A stretch of DNA of 64,000 nucleotides from Gambelia wislizenii (GCA_030847615.1 JAUMIR010000004.1:72137001-72201000), one strand, 5' to 3'. Shown: positions 1-11,911, counted from the first letter of the stretch. Made by a program: numbers and translations. The notes: a model not told the origin generated them from the letters alone.

Positions 1-54
1 ATATCCTCTCCAACAGGGGCTCACAGTCTATACCCCACACACACTCCTACCCAA

Positions 55-160
55 CCATTCTTTGAAGATGCCAGCCACAGATGCAGGTGAAACTTCAGAA
101 ATAAACTCTTCTAGAACACGGCCTCACAGCCCAGGAAAAAAAACAAGGAAAACCTATAAC
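55..160 (+). repeat. Half copy of a fold-back repeat (Penelope-like motif)
   Basis: This matches the right-hand arm of the complete fold-back repeat at 30601-30811: both contain TTTGAAGATGCCAGCC-type sequence (CTGAAGATGCCAGCC in the other copy), then a GATGCAGG-GAAAC block and CTCTTCTAGAACA. Only one arm is present, so this copy is truncated. The GAAAC motif after a short stem-like GCC/GGC pair resembles the hammerhead region of Penelope-like elements. The assignment to that class is an inference. Confidence 0.55.
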
Positions 161-1799
161 TTGAAGGCACATAACACCAGCAAGAAAGTGCTAAGATTGA
201 ATATAACTGACAATTACCTATGCATGGGGGTTGGAAAAAGATCCTTTTTTTGGAATAAATTCCCAGAATCTCCCAGCCAGGACAGCCAATGTCCGTGATG
301 GCCAGGCCTCTCTGGGAGCTGTATTCCAAAAAGTAACCTTTCCCTGCTCTGCTTGTGTTAACATACTGAGGTTGTTTCCATACCATCTGGAATTGTTGTC
401 CTTTGTTCAGTCACTATTTGTGGGAATGCAAGGTCCTGTTGCTGGCTTGTGGAATTGTAACATTTTACTTGTCATCCACTTGCCTCCCAAACTGATTTGT
501 GACTGTAAAAAAAGAAAAGAAAAAGGACACAGTTGCAGCACTGAACTGTCCAGACTGGACTGCCAAATGTCCTGTGGAGGCTGAATTAGTAATCTCATCC
601 TTGCAACTTTCTGCCCTGCTATTATTCTGTCCTGTTCATCAGATCAACAGCATTTCTTACTAATAATATCTTAACTAGGCAGGAGGTGGGTCTGTACCTA
701 TTAATGTGTTCTCAGTTCCTTCTTTTTTCTTTCAAAGTAGTGCTGCTCGAGGACCTCAACATGGAAGCAGTCCTGATTCCTGAATGATATTAGGATGACT
801 ACAATGGAATAGAAGCTGAGCAAACATGTTTTCCCACTCAGAGTACAATGAGCAGACTGTCTTGCTGTATTGTTCAAGCAACATCAGACTACTAGTTGCG
901 GCCGCTGCTGCTGTCGTTTAATGTTCAAACTAGTTCTGGACAATTCAAAGGCTTCATAGCTAACACCTCATACTGAGGAGACATAGGATGGCATCCTGTT
1001 CATGACATTGTAAATTTTGGCACTCAGGTTTATGGTTGTTGCATCCCTCCATTTATGGGACTGCCTCTATGGTAGGTTTGTGTGTGTGTGCGTGCGTGCA
1101 CACTGGGAGATAGCTATGACAACAGGACTTCAACTGTCAGGGAGAAGAATGCCATGCCTCCTGTCTCTCCTCCCTGAAAATCTGCCCTTGTAATGCTGCC
1201 TCTCCCCCTGACATAGCCATGTCAGGCTGGTGGGGTGGTGTTGGCTGAGAAGCATCTGACTGTGTCTGTGCACAATAACAATGTAATCTTTCTGGACTTC
1301 TAGAAGGCTCCAGGAAAGTTCTGGAGGATACCTTCATTATTTTTCATCTTGCTATAGGCACATAGCCAGACACTACTTAGCCATCCCTCACTCTCCACCA
1401 CTCAGTCATGGCCAGGTTAGGGGTAAGGAAGCATGAAAAAGGTGGGTTTTCAGGAGGGCTTAGTCATTGTGTGAGGGAGCTAGAGATTTCCAGTCCCAAC
1501 AAAACAAGTAATATGCAGGCAAAAGTTGCCAGGGACTTACACCTGCATGTATATCAATAATAGGATGGCAGCTATTATTGCCTGTCTGTCACATCTCCAT
1601 CTGTGCCTGAAGTGGTCCCTGCACTATAAGTATGCAATGGTCCTGAGATACCTTAGTGAGTCTGGCCCCCACTTCCAGGCTATGCAATTCCTTGTGTAAG
1701 CCTAGGGTCCAGTTTGTGGAGAATGGGATAGCCGGAGGCTTCTATCTCAGTGCTGTGGTATATTTCAGACCTTAAAGCAGCTATCCAAAGTACTGAATT
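161..1799. other. Unassigned non-coding stretch
   Basis: I see no coding frame longer than chance and no repeat I can name. A short alternating purine-pyrimidine run (GTGTGTGTGCGTGCGTGC) lies near 1080-1100. Old, diverged repeats may be present but not recognisable by eye. Confidence 0.4.
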
Positions 1800-3031
1800 C
1801 TATTTTAGGCATAAGGTTCAGCACCTTGGATAACACCTTCAAAGTATGGAATGATAAACCAAGTGACCAGGTGGGAATCTGCCCTTCTGTGATGGAAATA
1901 ACATTACACTGGTATAAGGCTTTTGCCAAGGTCCCCCATGACATTTTTGCAAAAAAGTTAGTAACATGTGGGCTAGACAATGCAACAGTTAGGTGGATTT
2001 GTAATTGGTTGACTGACTGAACCAAAAGGGTAATCACCAATGGCTCCTCTTCATCCTGGAGAGAAGTGACCAGTGGGGTGCCAGAGGATCAGTCTATTCA
2101 ACTTCTTTATCAATGACTTGGATGAGGGAATAGAGGGTATGCTCATCAACTTTGCAGATGACACCAAATTAGGAGCGGTAGCAAATACTCCGGAAGACAG
2201 GATCAGAATCCAAAATGACCTTAACAGATTAGAAAGCTGGGCCAAAATTAACAAAATGAATATCAACAGGGAAAAATGTAGGATACTACACTTGGGCAGT
2301 AAAAATGAAATGCACAGATATAGGATGTGTGACACCTGGCTTGAGGGCAGTACATGCGAAAAGGATCTAGGAGTCTTAGTGGACCACAAGCTGAACATGA
2401 GTCAGCAGTGTGATGCAGCAGCTAAAAAAGCCAATGCAATTCTAGGCTGCACTAATAGGAGTATAGTGTCTAGATCAAGGGAAGTAATAGTGCCACTCTA
2501 TTCTGCTTTGGTCAGACCTCACCTGGAGTACTGTGTCCAGCTCTGGGCACCACAATTCAGGAAGGATATTGAGAAGCTGGAATGTATCCATAGAAGGGCG
2601 ACTAGGATGGTGGGTGGTTTCGAAGCCATACCCTATGAGGAGCAGCTTAGGGAACTGGGCATGTTTAGTCTGGAGAAGAGAAGGTTGAGAGTGACATGAT
2701 AGCCATGTTTAAATATTTGAAGGGATGTCATACTGAGGATGGAGCAGGCTTGTTTTTTGCTGCTCCAGAGACTAGGACATGGAACAATGGGCTCAAACTA
2801 CAGAAAAGAAATTCCACCTAAACATTAGGAAGAACTTCCTGACAGTAAAAGCTGTTCAGAAGTGGAATACACTGCCTCGTAGTGTGGTGGAGTCTCCTTC
2901 TTTTGAGGTTTTTAAACAGAGGCTGGATGGCCATCTGTCAGAAATGATTTGATTGTGTATTCCTGCCTGGCAGGGGGTTGGACTGGATGACCCTTGAGAT
3001 CTCTTCCAACTCTATGATTCTATGATTCTAA
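1800..3031 (+). mobile_element. CR1 LINE, 5'-truncated copy with 3' tail
   Basis: A CR1 retrotransposon copy in plus orientation. It begins inside the reverse transcriptase (KVPHDI and CGLDNATVRWICNWL motifs, near 1920-2015), runs through the RT C-terminal half, and ends in the diagnostic CR1 tail TCTATGATTCTATGATTCT at about 3011-3030. 5' truncation is the normal outcome of target-primed reverse transcription for this family. Confidence 0.93.
1826..2960 (+). pseudogene. CR1 reverse transcriptase fragment (broken)
   Basis: This encodes the palm/thumb part of a CR1 ORF2 reverse transcriptase. The catalytic box reads NFADDTKLGAVAN (the F-A-D-D form usual for CR1), followed by the [19 protein letters not shown] and RPHLEYCVQ blocks. 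The longest open piece is 2073-2699. The frame breaks at a TGA near 2018 and a frameshift near 2070-2085. It breaks again near 2690, where one base is missing in the sequence coding for RLRGDMI. The following KYLKGC-TEDGAG part is readable in another frame. The copy is inactive. Confidence 0.9.
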
Positions 3032-5204
3032 ATGGAAAACAGATTCACTATGACCTAGACATTGGAAACCAGCAGCTTCACTTTTATATGGAATTGTTTG
3101 TCACAGGAGCAGTTGTTTTGGCCAGTGCTGTGGAACAGCATATCATCAATTAAGCTTATGTTTACTATCTCACCCACCTAATATTTTGCACTTTATTATA
3201 ACAAATATCAACTGCATAAATCATTAACAAGATTGCGTTAGTCTCCATTATGCAAACAGCGAAAATCAAAGGGGCTTGTTCAAGGAAGATAAGCACAGAA
3301 GTGAACCTACATTTCCTTTGTTCCTGATAAAGAGTGAAATTGAGGGTTGGACAGTAACTGCCACTTTTGAACTATACAAGCTTCAATAATGTAGGTGGAC
3401 AATGAAAAGGTCTTGATTTGAGCTGCCCATGGCCACCAGTATTTATGCTTGTTGTTTTTCTAGCTGTTCAAAGAGCTTTGCTGTTGGGCAGATCGGCTCC
3501 TGCTATGTGCCATTCAACTGTATCCTCTGGTAAAGCATTTCAGCCTACACATGTCACCTGCAGACAGCATCATGTTACTCTCACATAATTACATGTGACA
3601 AACTTCAGCAGTACATCCTATAAATATTTATAAAGTGTGGACAAAGCAGAGACAAAGAAGCAAAATTCCTCATGCTGCTAAGGGATGAGGGAGATCCTTG
3701 TATGGTGGATTTCTCAATGGGTAAGGTGGGTCTCCCTAGAATAAGCTCACTACTGGTCCATCTTGGATGTTATATAATACTTTATTGGACCAGAATACTA
3801 TTACCCTTTTCAGCAAATTACCTTGGGCTAATATTCTACTTACTTTTATTGATCTGTGGTGGTAGTGTCCCCCCACCCCCGGAGCTTCTTCCAATGGGAC
3901 CATCAAGGTATGATACATTCCATGTACTTGTCTTTGTTTTTCCATGGATTTGCATCTAAAACACCTATAGGCAAAACTCAGGTGAATTCAGATGCCCTCA
4001 ACTGAGATGAAATCGCCCTTATACAGAAATGATGCCATCCCAAAACAAATGAAAACAGTTCTTGCAAGTAGGTCAGAGATAGTATAGCATGACAGCATAT
4101 GGAGTTCAATTCTTAGGGGAAAGAAGCCAAAAGAGATGGTTGTCTCTTCCACTGGGAATGTTATCATCTCAGTTTTGATGTAGAGGAATAATTCAAAACA
4201 TTGTCCTACATTAAGAAAACTTACTGTGTCGGGCAAGTAAGGCAAGCTTGAAAACCTTTCAGATGCAGATACATTCTCATATTAGACACAATTCCTTCAC
4301 ACCAAACAATTCAAAGAAACTGCTATTGGAATAAATATAAAGTTCAAGGCAGAGGTTTCAGTCTATTGTTAACTGAGAAGGGTCATGTTTCAATCCCTGG
4401 TGTGCTTGTCAGGTAATGCCCGCCATGGAATTATAGGCCATCAAACAAAAGATACAGACATTTGGTTCTTCCCTCCACCCTTTATTAAAAATACAAGTCA
4501 CGTTTAGGAAAAAATAGAGTTTGTGGTTCAGTATTGCCATGGAAAAATGTATTAGAGTCTTTGTTGTAAATGTGCATATATATTACTTGTTTGGAAATAA
4601 TAAACTAAGCTAGGACTTGAAAAACTTTTGCACCAAAGAAATCCTGAAACATAAAGGACATGGACTGGTAAAGAGACTTCCTCTTGACAAATTCTGGAAG
4701 CATCTTATGGGGCTATAGAGATCAGGCTGATACCTACATAGATAATGGTGGGAACCTTGACAGTTTTGTACAACAGCTCCCAGCTAGTATGGCTGTGGAC
4801 ATACTGGCTCAGGGATTCTGGGAACTGTATTACAAAAAGTAACTCTTCCATGCTCTGACAATAAGAGAGATGCCCATCTCTCATAGATGATGCCCATCAT
4901 CTATGCTTCCTAAGTCAACCACCATTGTAATGCCCTATTGACATACTAAAATAGCAACGATTCTTCCACAGAAATCCACAACTTTCTACTTTCACTAGCT
5001 TGCTAGTCAGTTTCAGAAGTATCAATGGGAATATCAAGTTTGCTGGAAGGCATGTCTTAGTCAAAGTACTACTCTTTAAACAAGCTGCCTTCTACTTGAA
5101 AGATGGGGATAAGCATCTCTACCCACAGTAGCCTTCATTTTGCACACTTGCCAGCTTTAGTAGAGCTGTGTTATGTGCTGTCCATGGTCCTGATGCCATG
5201 ACTA
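3032..5204. other. Unassigned stretch, probably unique or old DNA
   Basis: No LINE or SINE signature and no credible gene. A perfect 11-bp inverted repeat with a 2-base loop (CATAGATGATG / CATCATCTATG) sits at 4882-4905. Short MITE-like scraps (ACAGCTCCCAGCTAGTATGG near 4772) occur but cannot be delimited. Confidence 0.4.
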
Positions 5205-5211
5205 CTGTTCT

Positions 5212-5769
5212 GTGTGTTCACTACTTTGGTCTGCTTTGGTCAAACTTCACCTAGAATACTGTGTCCAGTTCTGGGCACCACAATTCAAGCACAGTACTAA
5301 CAAGCTGGAATATGTCCATTGGAGGACAACCAATATAGCAAAAGCTCTAGAAACCAAGCCCAATGGGGAACAGCTCAAGGAGCTGGGCATGTTTAGTTTT
5401 GAGAAAAGAAGTTCGAGAAACATGATAGCCATCTTTAAATATTCAAAGAGATGTCATGTGGAAAATGAAACAAAGTTGTTTTCTACTACTAACGAGACTA
5501 GAACATGAACTAAGATTCTAATTACAAAAAAAAAGAAAAAAAGAGATTCTACCTGTAGATTAGAAAAAGCTTCTTGACTATTGCAGCAGTTTGACAAAGG
5601 AATAAATTGTCTGAGTGTGATGGATTCTCCTTTGGAGGTCTTTAAACTGAGGTTGGGTGACCATCTTTCAAGAGTGCTTTAATGGGGTATGCCTGCATGG
5701 CAGAGGGTTGGACTAGATGGCCCTTGTGGCCCCTACCAACTCTGTTATTTTATGGTTCTATGATTCTAC
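5212..5769 (+). mobile_element. CR1 LINE 3' fragment
   Basis: This codes for the last part of CR1 ORF2 ([17 protein letters not shown], then ELGMFSFEKRS) followed by the CR1 3' UTR (GGTTGGACTAGATGGCCCTT near 5707) and an ATGGTTCTATGATTCTA tail. It is more diverged than the copy at 1800-3031, with substitutions throughout, a purine-rich insertion near 5526-5545, and stops after 5508. Confidence 0.88.
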
Positions 5770-6496
5770 TGCTGCTTTCCAATCTCAGACATCACCTAAT
5801 TTAGGAATAAAGGTACAATTCATTATTGATTATACTGAGTCTTTTCAGTGGGTGTTTGGAATGGTTAGCTCAAGACACTTTAGCCAAGGTCATTATGGAC
5901 ATAAATAGGCACCAGAAATGTATCCATACTACAAAATAACAGTGCTTGATACTACTTTATCTACCATGGTTCAATTTTATGGAACTCTAGAGTTTATGGT
6001 TTAGTGGTCTGGTACCTAGAATACTCAGTCAGAGAGCTCTAATGCTGTAATACAGGGGAATATTCCAGAGCATTCTATGTGTCTCCCCATATTATATATC
6101 CCAGGATTCCATAAAATAAAGTCATGGCAGTTGAAATGATATCAAACTGCCATAACTGTACAGTATGGAATAGATGCACTTCAGATTCCTCTACTACCAG
6201 CCCTCCACTTTCTAAATTTACCCTGGGGGAAAGGATAATTTTTGGAAAGCTTTATGGCAGGAAAAACATCAGGATTAAGGAATCCATTGGTGCAGGGAAT
6301 CATAGCAAATGAATGCCTTAAGTATCAAATCTCAATTACTCTGTGAGATTTCTCCTGCCTTCCTCCTTTCTCTATGTAATTATGGGGAAAAACCACTGCA
6401 GGAGTAAGCTAAACTCCTGCAGAAATCCAAATTATATCAAGGATACCTTTGCCTTAAATATTACTATCCTTCTATGGTGATTATCTAGCTAAATAC
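5770..6496. other. Unassigned; contains a small palindrome-type MITE scrap
   Basis: Bases 6095-6190 (ATCCCAGGATTCCATAAAAT, then a GGCAGTTGAAATG block) match the repeat also seen at 24780-24900 and 32395-32480, a dispersed short element of the CCCAGAATTCCATAG type. The rest is unassigned. Confidence 0.4.
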
Positions 6497-6727
6497 CCTA
6501 AAAGTATCAGATCCTATCTGGTCTTGGAAGCTAAGCAGGGTTAGCCCTAGTTAGTACTTGGATGGGAGACAACCAATGAATACCAGGTGCTGTAGGCTAT
6601 ATTTCAGAGGAAGGAACTGGCAAAACCACCTCTGAATATTCCTTGCCTAAGAAAACTTATGAAATTTATAGGGTCACCATAAGTTGACAGGAGACTTGAA
6701 GGTGCGCCCGCACGCACACACACACAA
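6497..6727 (+). mobile_element. 5S rRNA-derived SINE
   Basis: The first about 105 bases carry the 3' two-thirds of a 5S rRNA: GGTCTTGGAAGCTAAGCAGG, TTAGTACTTGGATGGGAGAC and CCAGGTGCTGTAGGCT, which cover the internal RNA polymerase III control region. The body then reads CTCTGAATATTCCTTGCCTA, a Sauria-SINE-like part, and GTCACCATAAGTTGACAGG, and ends in an (AC)n run at 6714-6726. SINEs with a 5S head and Sauria-type tail are known from lizards. This is not a functional 5S gene. Confidence 0.9.
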
Positions 6728-7396
6728 GCTTGCTTTATGGACATACTTGAAGTATATTTGGTGTTCTGGGAGGTAGTCTATTGTGTGGTGAAAAATAAGG
6801 CTAAGGAGCCAGTAATATAAATGGACTGCCAATGGACATTGATTAACTGGCACTTTTCAGCCACAGAGATGGTAATCCACTAATTGCTCCATCTCTCTTA
6901 GAGGCGCAGTGCCAGATTGGGCGGAGCTAAAATTTTCAAGCATATGCCTTCTTTCTAAGGAAAATACACTGTTCCTTTATTAAAAAGCATTATGCTATTG
7001 TAGTGTAGCAAGTGAAAGCAGCCCAAAGAGGACACCTACAGACGAAATTATTGCTGTTCTACATGAATGTGCACAGTAATGAATGGAGTTGGTGAACAAT
7101 ATGGCCCTTCCCTTTGTTAGAGATAGTTTTTGAACAGGAAACATCTTATGCTTGAGAGTTCTAAAATGCAATCCTGGTTAATTCCAACCATCCTGCAGAA
7201 GTGGCAGATATTAAGAATAACACAGCAATAGTAGTGATACTGTATTTTTTTTAACAATATCTTCGATATGTACAGTGTTTTACAAAGTAGCTCACAGAAA
7301 AATAGCCCTGCACCCCCAAAGTGCTTGCAATGAAATATTCAACATAGGGGTAGGGAACCAAGGGTGGAAAGAAAGAAAGTGAGAGGAGGGAGAGAC
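6728..7396. other. Unassigned stretch
   Basis: Nothing identifiable. A purine-rich GAAAGAAAGTGAGAGGAGGG run near 7370-7390 lies directly before the next CR1 tail. Confidence 0.4.
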
Positions 7397-7705
7397 CATA
7401 GAATCACAGAATCATAGAGTTAGAAGAGACCACAAGGGCCATCTAGTCCAGCCCCCTGCCCTGCAGGAATACACAGTCAAAGCACCACTGGCAGCCATCC
7501 AGCCTCTGTTTAAAAACCTCCAGAGGATATTCCACCACACTCCGCGGCAGCATATTCCACTGTTGAACAGCTCTTACCATAAAGAAGTTCTTCCTAATGT
7601 TTAGGTGAAATCTCTTTTCCTATAATTTGAGTCCATTACTCCATGGCCTAGTCTCTGGAGCAGCAGAAAACAAGCTTGCTCCCCTTCAATATGACATCCT
7701 TTCAT

Positions 7706-7744
<39 letters not shown>

Positions 7745-7950
7745 TTTATTTCTACCCCACCCCTCTGTTAAAACAATCGGGGTGGCTTACAAAAATTAAA
7801 ATACAATACAGATAAAACATGGATTTTTAAACATGGATATCATGTTACCTTTTAACCTTTTAACCTTCTCTTTTCTAAGCAAACATACAGAGCTCCCTGA
7901 GCTATAGGCCTCATGGGCCATGGCTTCCAGACCTTTCAGAAAGATGTATT
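7397..7950 (-). mobile_element. CR1 LINE 3' fragment, split by an L2 tail
   Basis: Read on the minus strand this is the end of CR1 ORF2 and the 3' UTR. The tail (CATAGAATCACAGAATCATA on the plus strand) is at 7398-7417, and GACCACAAGGGCCATCTAGT follows. The copy is interrupted at 7709-7840 by a short L2 3' end, and CR1 sequence resumes at about 7841 (ATCATGTTACC, AACATACAGAGCTCCCTGAG) up to about 7950. Confidence 0.88.
7709..7840 (-). mobile_element. L2 LINE 3' end with (AAT)n tail
   Basis: An (AAT)n microsatellite followed by TTCTACCCCACCCCTCTGTT and GGGGTGGCTTACAAAAATTA: the reverse complement of the L2 3' terminus, identical in layout to 20171-20260. It is inserted inside the CR1 copy at 7397-7950, so it is the younger insertion. 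Confidence 0.82.
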
Positions 7951-8657
7951 CAGTTCAGTTTATTGGTGAGAAATATATTGGTGACTTGTACTGGTATAAC
8001 CTCCATTGAGGCCAGCATAAGCATTTTAAAGCATTGCAGAAAGAGATATTCTGTTACCTCCTTATGCAATGTATTCACATGTGTACACACACCAGTATGT
8101 AAGGGCAAGTGGATAGATCTTGAGCTCAGGTCCTGGCCATTGATTGGCCATAACTGTGTGTGTGCCTAAGTGCTGTTTCATACCAAAGAAGCAACATCTT
8201 TACATCGGATGGCAATAGCAGAACTCCCTTCCTTGGATACATACAGACATTGTCCAGGCATGCTGCTACCGCCAATCAGTGACTGGGAGATGGTGCTGCA
8301 CCAGGTGGTGTCTGGGTGCCATTGCACTGCCATCATCCTCTGGACTGGCAGTGGGGGAGGTACACTGGCAGAGAATAGTGCTCTGCAAGAACTCAAGCAG
8401 GCTCTTGGCCACAGCCTTCAGGAATTAAGTTAAATGTTTTCTAGAAAATCTGAATTCTGACAGGGGATTTGAAGGAAGAGATGGAAGTGTAACTATTCTA
8501 ATAGTTCATATACAAAGAAAAAAGTGGAAATATTTGAAAGTGTAGTTGCTGGAAGCATTGAGTTACATACCAGTGAGAGATTATCTCAATGTGTCTGAGC
8601 AATAGCGAACCTCTGGCTTGGAGCTGGATAAAGTATTCAAGGAAGGGGCAGGTCCTT
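7951..8657. other. Unassigned stretch
   Basis: No recognisable repeat or gene. The longest open stretch (8170-8433 plus) has no family features and overlaps an opposite-strand frame of similar length, so I treat it as chance. Confidence 0.35.
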
Positions 8658-8659
8658 AG

Positions 8660-8800
8660 AATCTCAGAATCATAGAGTTGGAAGGGACCACAAGAGCCAT
8701 CTAGTCCAACTCCCTGCCATGCACACAACTAAAGCACTCCTGAAAGATGTCCATCCAACCTCTGTTTAAAGACTTTAAGATGGAGAGTCTACCAGCTTCT
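8660..8800 (-). mobile_element. CR1 LINE 3' UTR fragment
   Basis: The plus strand begins AGAATCTCAGAATCATAGAG, then GACCACAAGAGCCATCTAGT and AACCTCTGTTTAAAGACTTT: the inverted last about 140 bases of CR1. No coding part remains. Confidence 0.85.
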
Positions 8801-11220
8801 GAGGCAGTCTCTTTGCTTAGCCAGATGCTGAGCATCTTGTAACTTAGAAAGACAAGGATAAACAGAAGTTGAATCTTCCAGAAAGTACCACCCCAAGTTA
8901 CCTGGAGTGCCTTGAAGCAACATTTCCTTGCATCTACTTTTTCCCAACAGGTGTAGGGTGTCTACTGTATTGGTACCCACATCTCAAAACACATAGAACA
9001 TTTTCTGATAAGGACAGTTGACACAAAGAACAGTTACCTTTGAGGCACCGCTCAGCATTTCCTGAGCAGCATGGAGGAGAGACTTCACTGCATTTCTGTA
9101 CTATGTGGTGGTGGTGGCTGGTGGTTCTTTCTTCACCTCATATAGTACAGAAACAACTTAGTCTATCCATGGAGAAGGAGATTTCTCTTTTTTTCTATGG
9201 GCAGATTACATTGTTTCTGTGATTGGTGATGAGGAAAGAAACCCCTTTCATACCATATAGCATGGAAGCAAAGAAATGTATATATGCATATGTAATAATT
9301 ACAGCTTAGAAAAGTTATGTTTGTGGACTACAGCTCCCAGAATTGCATAGCCAGCATGGCCAGTTTCTCACTTGTGGGCTATGGGAAAGAGAGATAAGAT
9401 TCAGTTTAGCCCCCATTTCATTTCAGTAAATTCCCTTTACCAGAAATTCACAAACTGTTCCTTCATTTCTCATTCATAAGCTAGAGAACTAGTTTCTTGG
9501 CAAGAATAATGGCAAAAACAGCCAGATCTGAAGCAGGCATCACTGTCTATTCACCACCACTAATCCTCAGTTTCTCATACAAGTGTTTACTGTCGAAGCC
9601 TGAGTCCAAGGATTAGCAAAAACTCATATGACCTGTGGGTTCAATACAAAGCCAGTCAAGAGTGTTTTTTTTTGTTTTGTTTTTTAAAAAAATTAGAATG
9701 TATGATTTCTTGTTGGATAAGTCACAGGCAGAAAAACTGTCAGAAAGATTCTACTGCAAATGACTTCAAATGCCAAATATATTAGTAGGGGGACAAAAGA
9801 TAACAACGGCTTTCAATCCATGAAAGAAAAATGTTGCAACATTCCTCTAGAGAATTATTCATTGCAATGCCTTTGGTTAGCTCTAAGTGTGTTTTTGAAG
9901 GGCCTTACATTAGCTTCTATATTTTAAAGGCTGCTGGAAGCACTGAATTTATTGTCCTTATGCAATAGGCTAATGGCTTTCCCATTTCAAGAAGCCCTCA
10001 AAAACAAGATAAAAAGATACCCATTTGCCACCATACCCACCCACTCAAAAAGGTGGGTTTGCTCTCTGAACAGTGCCAGCTTCAAAAGCAGTTGAGCTAA
10101 GCCCAAAAGTTTCAGTCTTTTTCACAGTGATGTGGTATAGGAGAAGGAACCACAGAATCTATGGCAGTTACCAGGACCCCCCCTCCCATAATGCCTCACT
10201 TTGAGACAGACCCCCTCAAAGTGAGGCATTTGGACCTTGCAAGTCTTTGGAGAAATGCACTTGCCCCTTTTTTGCAGATGCCCAGATCTCCAAAAATCCT
10301 AACCCATACATTCTTATTGGAAGAGGTCCTCTCAGAGAAAGAGAGACAAACACAGAGAGAAAGAGAGGGAGGGAGGAGAGCAGATAACTGTTCTAGGGAG
10401 CTCACTTCTTGTATCTTTGTCTTGAGAACTACCTCAGAGTGAGAAAGCAAGTGGGCATCTGTTTCAGAGAAACCACTTGTCATACTTCTTGCTCTAAGAA
10501 GACTACCACAGAATGGCTGAGATCTTGCATCACTTCAGTGTAGCATAGCTATCTGCTAGCAGAGTTAAATTATATACAATCCATGGAATGAATATCAATG
10601 TAGCACAACAAAATGGGATCAATGGCCAATGAGCATGGCTGACAAATCATTGTGTAATTGCCATACTCAATGCACAAATGCAGTCGACATTCACATGCTA
10701 CTCTGTGTATTTTAATGCACTTCCAGATGTGCAATGGTTCATTTACACCACTACCAGCTGGATACAACTGTTGTACATTGTCCAGCCCCCACAACCCATC
10801 ACTCTGCATGTGTAGTGCAGCTTACCCATGTGCACTTCACTCATGGGATGCTGGCCAATGAGATATCATATCAGCTGCTGCTCTCTTGCTGTGACATTTG
10901 CCGCAGAGTGAGAGCAGTGCCAGCAGGGCTTTTTGGAGTAGCTGCCATGGTACTTCCTTGAGGCAGCAGCTGGGGAAGGGAAACTCCTCCCACTTTTGGT
11001 GCTTGTGGCATGGTCATTAACGTGTGTGTGAGAGAGACCAGTCCTATTCAGAAATAAGTCCAATTCTGGTCAGTAGGTCTTAACTCCCAAACAACTAGGT
11101 TTAAGGGTACAGGATGATCTGTCTGTACCATGGGCAGGTGAGGAGGTTGGATTAGCAAACAGGGATAGTGGTCATAGACTTACCTAGTGACTAAGACAAT
11201 GTAAAAGAGGGATAGGAAAA
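8801..11220. other. Unassigned stretch with one strong hairpin
   Basis: No gene or large repeat recognised. Small features are a T/A run near 9664-9700, a GA-rich run (GAGAGACAAACACAGAGAGA) near 10339-10380, and the perfect inverted repeat listed separately at 10191-10229. A fragment like the palindromic MITE family (ACAGCTCCCAGAATTGCATA) lies near 9330-9360. Confidence 0.35.
10191..10229. repeat. Perfect 15-bp inverted repeat
   Basis: ATGCCTCACTTTGAG is followed after nine bases by its exact reverse complement CTCAAAGTGAGGCAT. It could fold as a 15-bp hairpin. I see no flanking element, terminator context or transcript signal that gives it a function. Confidence 0.8.
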
Positions 11221-11462
11221 TATAGTTCCCTTAGATCAGGGGTGGGAGTCATGTGGCCCTCCAGATGTTGTTGGCCCTAGCCAGCACAGACAATGGTGAA
11301 AAATGTTGGGAGTAGCAGTCCAACATCTGCAGGGCCACATGATTCCCACCCTTACCTTAGATGTTTTTGGACTGTATCATCCTTCTCCATTGGCTATGCT
11401 AGCTAGGGCTGACTAGAGATGCAATATAGCAACATCTGGGAGGGCCACATGTTCCCACCATC
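11221..11462. mobile_element. hAT-type MITE, interrupted by a related MITE
   Basis: The right part reads TTGGACTGTATCATCC, CCATTGGCTATGCTAGCTAG and ATCTGGGAGGGCCACATG, the common squamate short inverted-repeat element. Its left part ends at CCTTAGAT (11229-11236), where the MITE at 11237-11354 was inserted; removing that insertion restores the expected AGATGTTTTTGG junction. Confidence 0.6.
11237..11354. mobile_element. hAT-type MITE with 8-bp target duplication
   Basis: A 118-bp palindromic element. The left arm starts CAGGGGTGGGAGTCATGTGG, and the right arm ends in GGCCACATGATTCCCACCC. It is flanked by the identical 8-mer CCTTAGAT at 11229-11236 and 11355-11362. The 8-bp duplication and the CAGGGGT-type end are typical of hAT transposons. 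It has no coding capacity. Confidence 0.82.
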
Positions 11463-11612
11463 TATTCCTAAGGGTAGTACCAAACCAGCAATTATTCTGA
11501 ATGTACCATTTTAGAAACCAAGCACAATCTAAATTTGTAAACAAAGGACAAAGACTAAGGAACACAAGGGTGCCAGGCAAGTTAACAGTAGAACACACAG
11601 CTAGAATGACCA

Positions 11613-11830
11613 AGTATTATTATTATTATTATTAAAGTTTATTTCTAAAGCACTGTCAGTGTACACAGCGCTGTACAAAAAACAATCAAAGATAAAACAG
11701 AATAAAACCTGCCGAAGGCATACAATCTAAGCAAAACAATAATCAAAATAATAAAAGTCAAATTAAAACAAGGACAATTACAAAAATTAATAACAACATC
11801 CACTGTAAACCCAAGTGACAGAAGAAATTT
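11613..11830 (-). mobile_element. L2-like 3' end with ATT/AAT tail
   Basis: A short (ATT)n run at about 11616-11634 is followed by AAAGTTTATTTCTAAAGCAC, GTACACAGCGCTGTACAAAA and the AGGCATACAATCTAAGC block, the inverted 3' UTR of an L2-group LINE or its SINE. It is a different subfamily from the copy at 20171. Confidence 0.65.
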
Positions 11831-11911
11831 TGGGTTTTATTGGGCTCTGCTCCTATACCTTTAACTCAATCCTGAGCACAAACAGCTTGAGCTGGTGATA
11901 ATACTTCTCTC

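Noticed and set aside
6497..6605. Possible functional 5S rRNA gene
   Set aside because: Only the 3' two-thirds of the 5S sequence is present, with substitutions, and it is fused to a SINE body and AC tail. There is no terminator T-run directly after it.
7709..7744. (AAT)n tract as a stand-alone microsatellite
   Set aside because: It is the tail of an L2 3' end, as its neighbouring sequence shows, so it is annotated with that element.
10161..10483. Overlapping plus and minus frames of about 95 codons
   Set aside because: No domain, low-complexity GA-rich coding and no start or splice context. Chance frames.
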